Notes under the pieces: model-generated | Database searches by the model: none | Told to the model about the DNA's origin: nothing | Seen by the model: the letters and a program-made list of their open reading frames with translations, nothing else | Position numbers and translations under genes: made by a program | Assembly: GCA_007922305.1 (NCBI GenBank) | Contig: ML677333.1 | Span: 18,807,555-18,871,554 of the forward strand | Length of the DNA stretch: 64,000 nucleotides | Reading direction: 5' to 3' | Origin: Dermatemys mawii | Taxonomy: Eukaryota; Chordata; Testudines; Dermatemydidae | Shown here: piece after piece, positions 1 to 64,000 of the stretch | Position numbering within the stretch: position 1 is the stretch's first letter | Layout: the number at the start of each line of letters is the position of its first letter

Positions 1-62784
<62,784 letters not shown>

Positions 62785-63441
62785 TGAGGAAATGTTAAGA
62801 GATTTTTAGTTACTATTCAACTCTAACTCAAGCTGAACTAGGAAGATGGATAATGTGCTTACAAAACCAACTTTGGAGTGTGCAGAAGTAATATTCCACT
62901 TCCCATAGAAGTAATAGGCAGGGAAGGAATCTGATCAGGAGATTGATATAGCCACTGTATATCTAAGGTTTTGGTTCTGCTCTAATAGCAGCTTACTTAT
63001 AAAAAACACTGAAACCTTACTATTTTTCCAAAATGACGTTTAAAATTCTAGTAAATTACATGGTTTGATTAAAATTTAGAATGTAAGAATCAACGCTGTA
63101 CTCTCTATACTTTATGTAGTAAGTCATCCATGTATTTAATTGTTATAGCTGTGTAAGTAGGAAGCATCTGTTTTTGTTATCCTTCCTGTTTTGTTCAGTG
63201 CAAAATAGTTTTCCACATGGAGAGCAGAGGAGCAGACAGTTACCAAAAACTGTTACCTCTTAGACTGAACAAAACCCGGATTTAATTTTTTTTCAGATGC
63301 AAAGCTGTTCATTTTTATAATGACAAAACCAGATTACCCCTAAAGTTTGCTTAACTAATCATACAGCAGAATTACCAGTTTATCACTATAAAACAATTAG
63401 AGCATAAATGAAACTCCCAAGATTTTCCTTCTACTTTCTTT

Positions 63442-63560
63442 ATCAGAGGAGTAGCCGTGTTAGAGTGCACTCATCCGACGAAGTGGGTATTCGCCCACGA
63501 AAGCTTGTGCTCTAATACATCTGTTAGTCTATAAAGTGCCACAAGACTCTGTGTCATTTC
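63442..63560 (+). mobile_element. Short Penelope-type element with inverted end
   Basis: It begins atcagaggagtagccgtgtt, the inverse of the tail end aacacggctacccctctgat seen at 61698-61717. After a few bases it goes into the forward tail (catccgacgaagtgggtatt, acgaaagcttgtgctctaat). Confidence 0.72.
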
Positions 63561-63779
63561 TACTTTCTTGACATTCTAACCTGCTGCTTGGGATTGTCAC
63601 AGGCCCCATGGCCTAACTTTGCTGCAAGGTGAACTGTTTGAGCAATGAGCTAGCCAAGTTCAACTTCAGATTTTCCAGGAAAGCTACCCCTGTGGCTTTT
63701 TTTCAGTATTTTAACAGAGGAACAATCATCCTACATTTCCAGTAGTCAACTAAGATTCAGGAGAAATGGTGTCACTTCA

Positions 63780-63930
63780 TGATTCTGCCACATACTTCCT
63801 GTGTGACATTGGAAAAGTAGCTTATTCTCTCTGTACCTCAGCTCTGCACCTGTAAAATGGTGGTGATGATCCTCTCTTACCCCAAAGGAGTATTGTGAAG
63901 ATAAAAGTAGTGATCTTGGTAAGACACTTA
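63780..63930 (+). repeat. MIR SINE, + orientation
   Basis: The text tcctgtgtgacattggaaaa, ctctctgtacctcagctctg, cacctgtaaaatggtggtga and tattgtgaagataaaa is the core of the amniote MIR family. Confidence 0.85.
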
Positions 63931-64000
63931 GGGTATGTCTACACAGCAGTGTAAGCCCAGATTCGAGCCTGGGCTCAAGCCTTGTGTCCACATGTCAATT
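63931..64000. mobile_element. DNA-transposon end, running out of the window
   Basis: Starts gggtatgtctacacagcagt, a terminal sequence type common in reptile non-autonomous DNA transposons. The other end is not in the window. Confidence 0.45.

Overview
The window is vertebrate genomic DNA, about 64 kb from the middle of one gene on the + strand: peroxidasin (PXDN), a secreted extracellular-matrix heme peroxidase that forms the sulfilimine cross-links of collagen IV. Eighteen coding exons can be placed between 863 and 62716. All have GT-AG borders, compatible phases and no internal stop. They encode about 1250 residues: five LRR repeats (five exons of 72 bp), the LRR C-terminal cap, four C2-type Ig domains, a linker and the whole peroxidase domain. 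The first exon(s) (signal peptide, LRR N-cap) lie left of the window, and the C-terminal exons (cleavage site, VWC domain) lie right of it. The distal His, heme-linking Asp and Glu, catalytic Arg and proximal His are all present, so the gene looks functional.

The repeats point to a non-avian reptile, most likely a turtle (inference). CR1 LINEs sit beside DIRS-like tyrosine-recombinase retrotransposons, a Penelope-like element with a GIY-YIG domain, a Ty3/gypsy element, an RTE LINE, many non-autonomous hAT elements with 8-bp target duplications, and MIR-type SINEs.

Layout: 1-12.5 kb holds LRR exons w1-w3, with an LTR-like repeat, a CR1 tail, DIRS copy A (4.4-7.6 kb) and two hAT elements between them. 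12.5-21 kb holds LRR exons w3-w5 and the cap exon w6. 21-35 kb holds the four Ig domains, with a Penelope-like element (28.1-29.7 kb) and a pyrimidine-rich tract (31.2-32.1 kb). 37-43.5 kb holds the linker and peroxidase exons, including one exon of 1504 bp. 43.5-62.5 kb is one 19-kb intron filled with nested transposons. It has two systems: DIRS copy B, interrupted by an RTE element, an LTR-like repeat and a MITE that itself contains a hAT element; and a minus-strand gypsy element, interrupted by a CR1, which is interrupted by a palindromic hAT element, which is interrupted by DIRS copy C. The last peroxidase exon follows at 62.5 kb.

There is no second cellular gene, RNA gene, CRISPR array or prokaryotic feature that I can support. 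Every long open frame outside the PXDN exons falls in a transposon or in low-complexity DNA.
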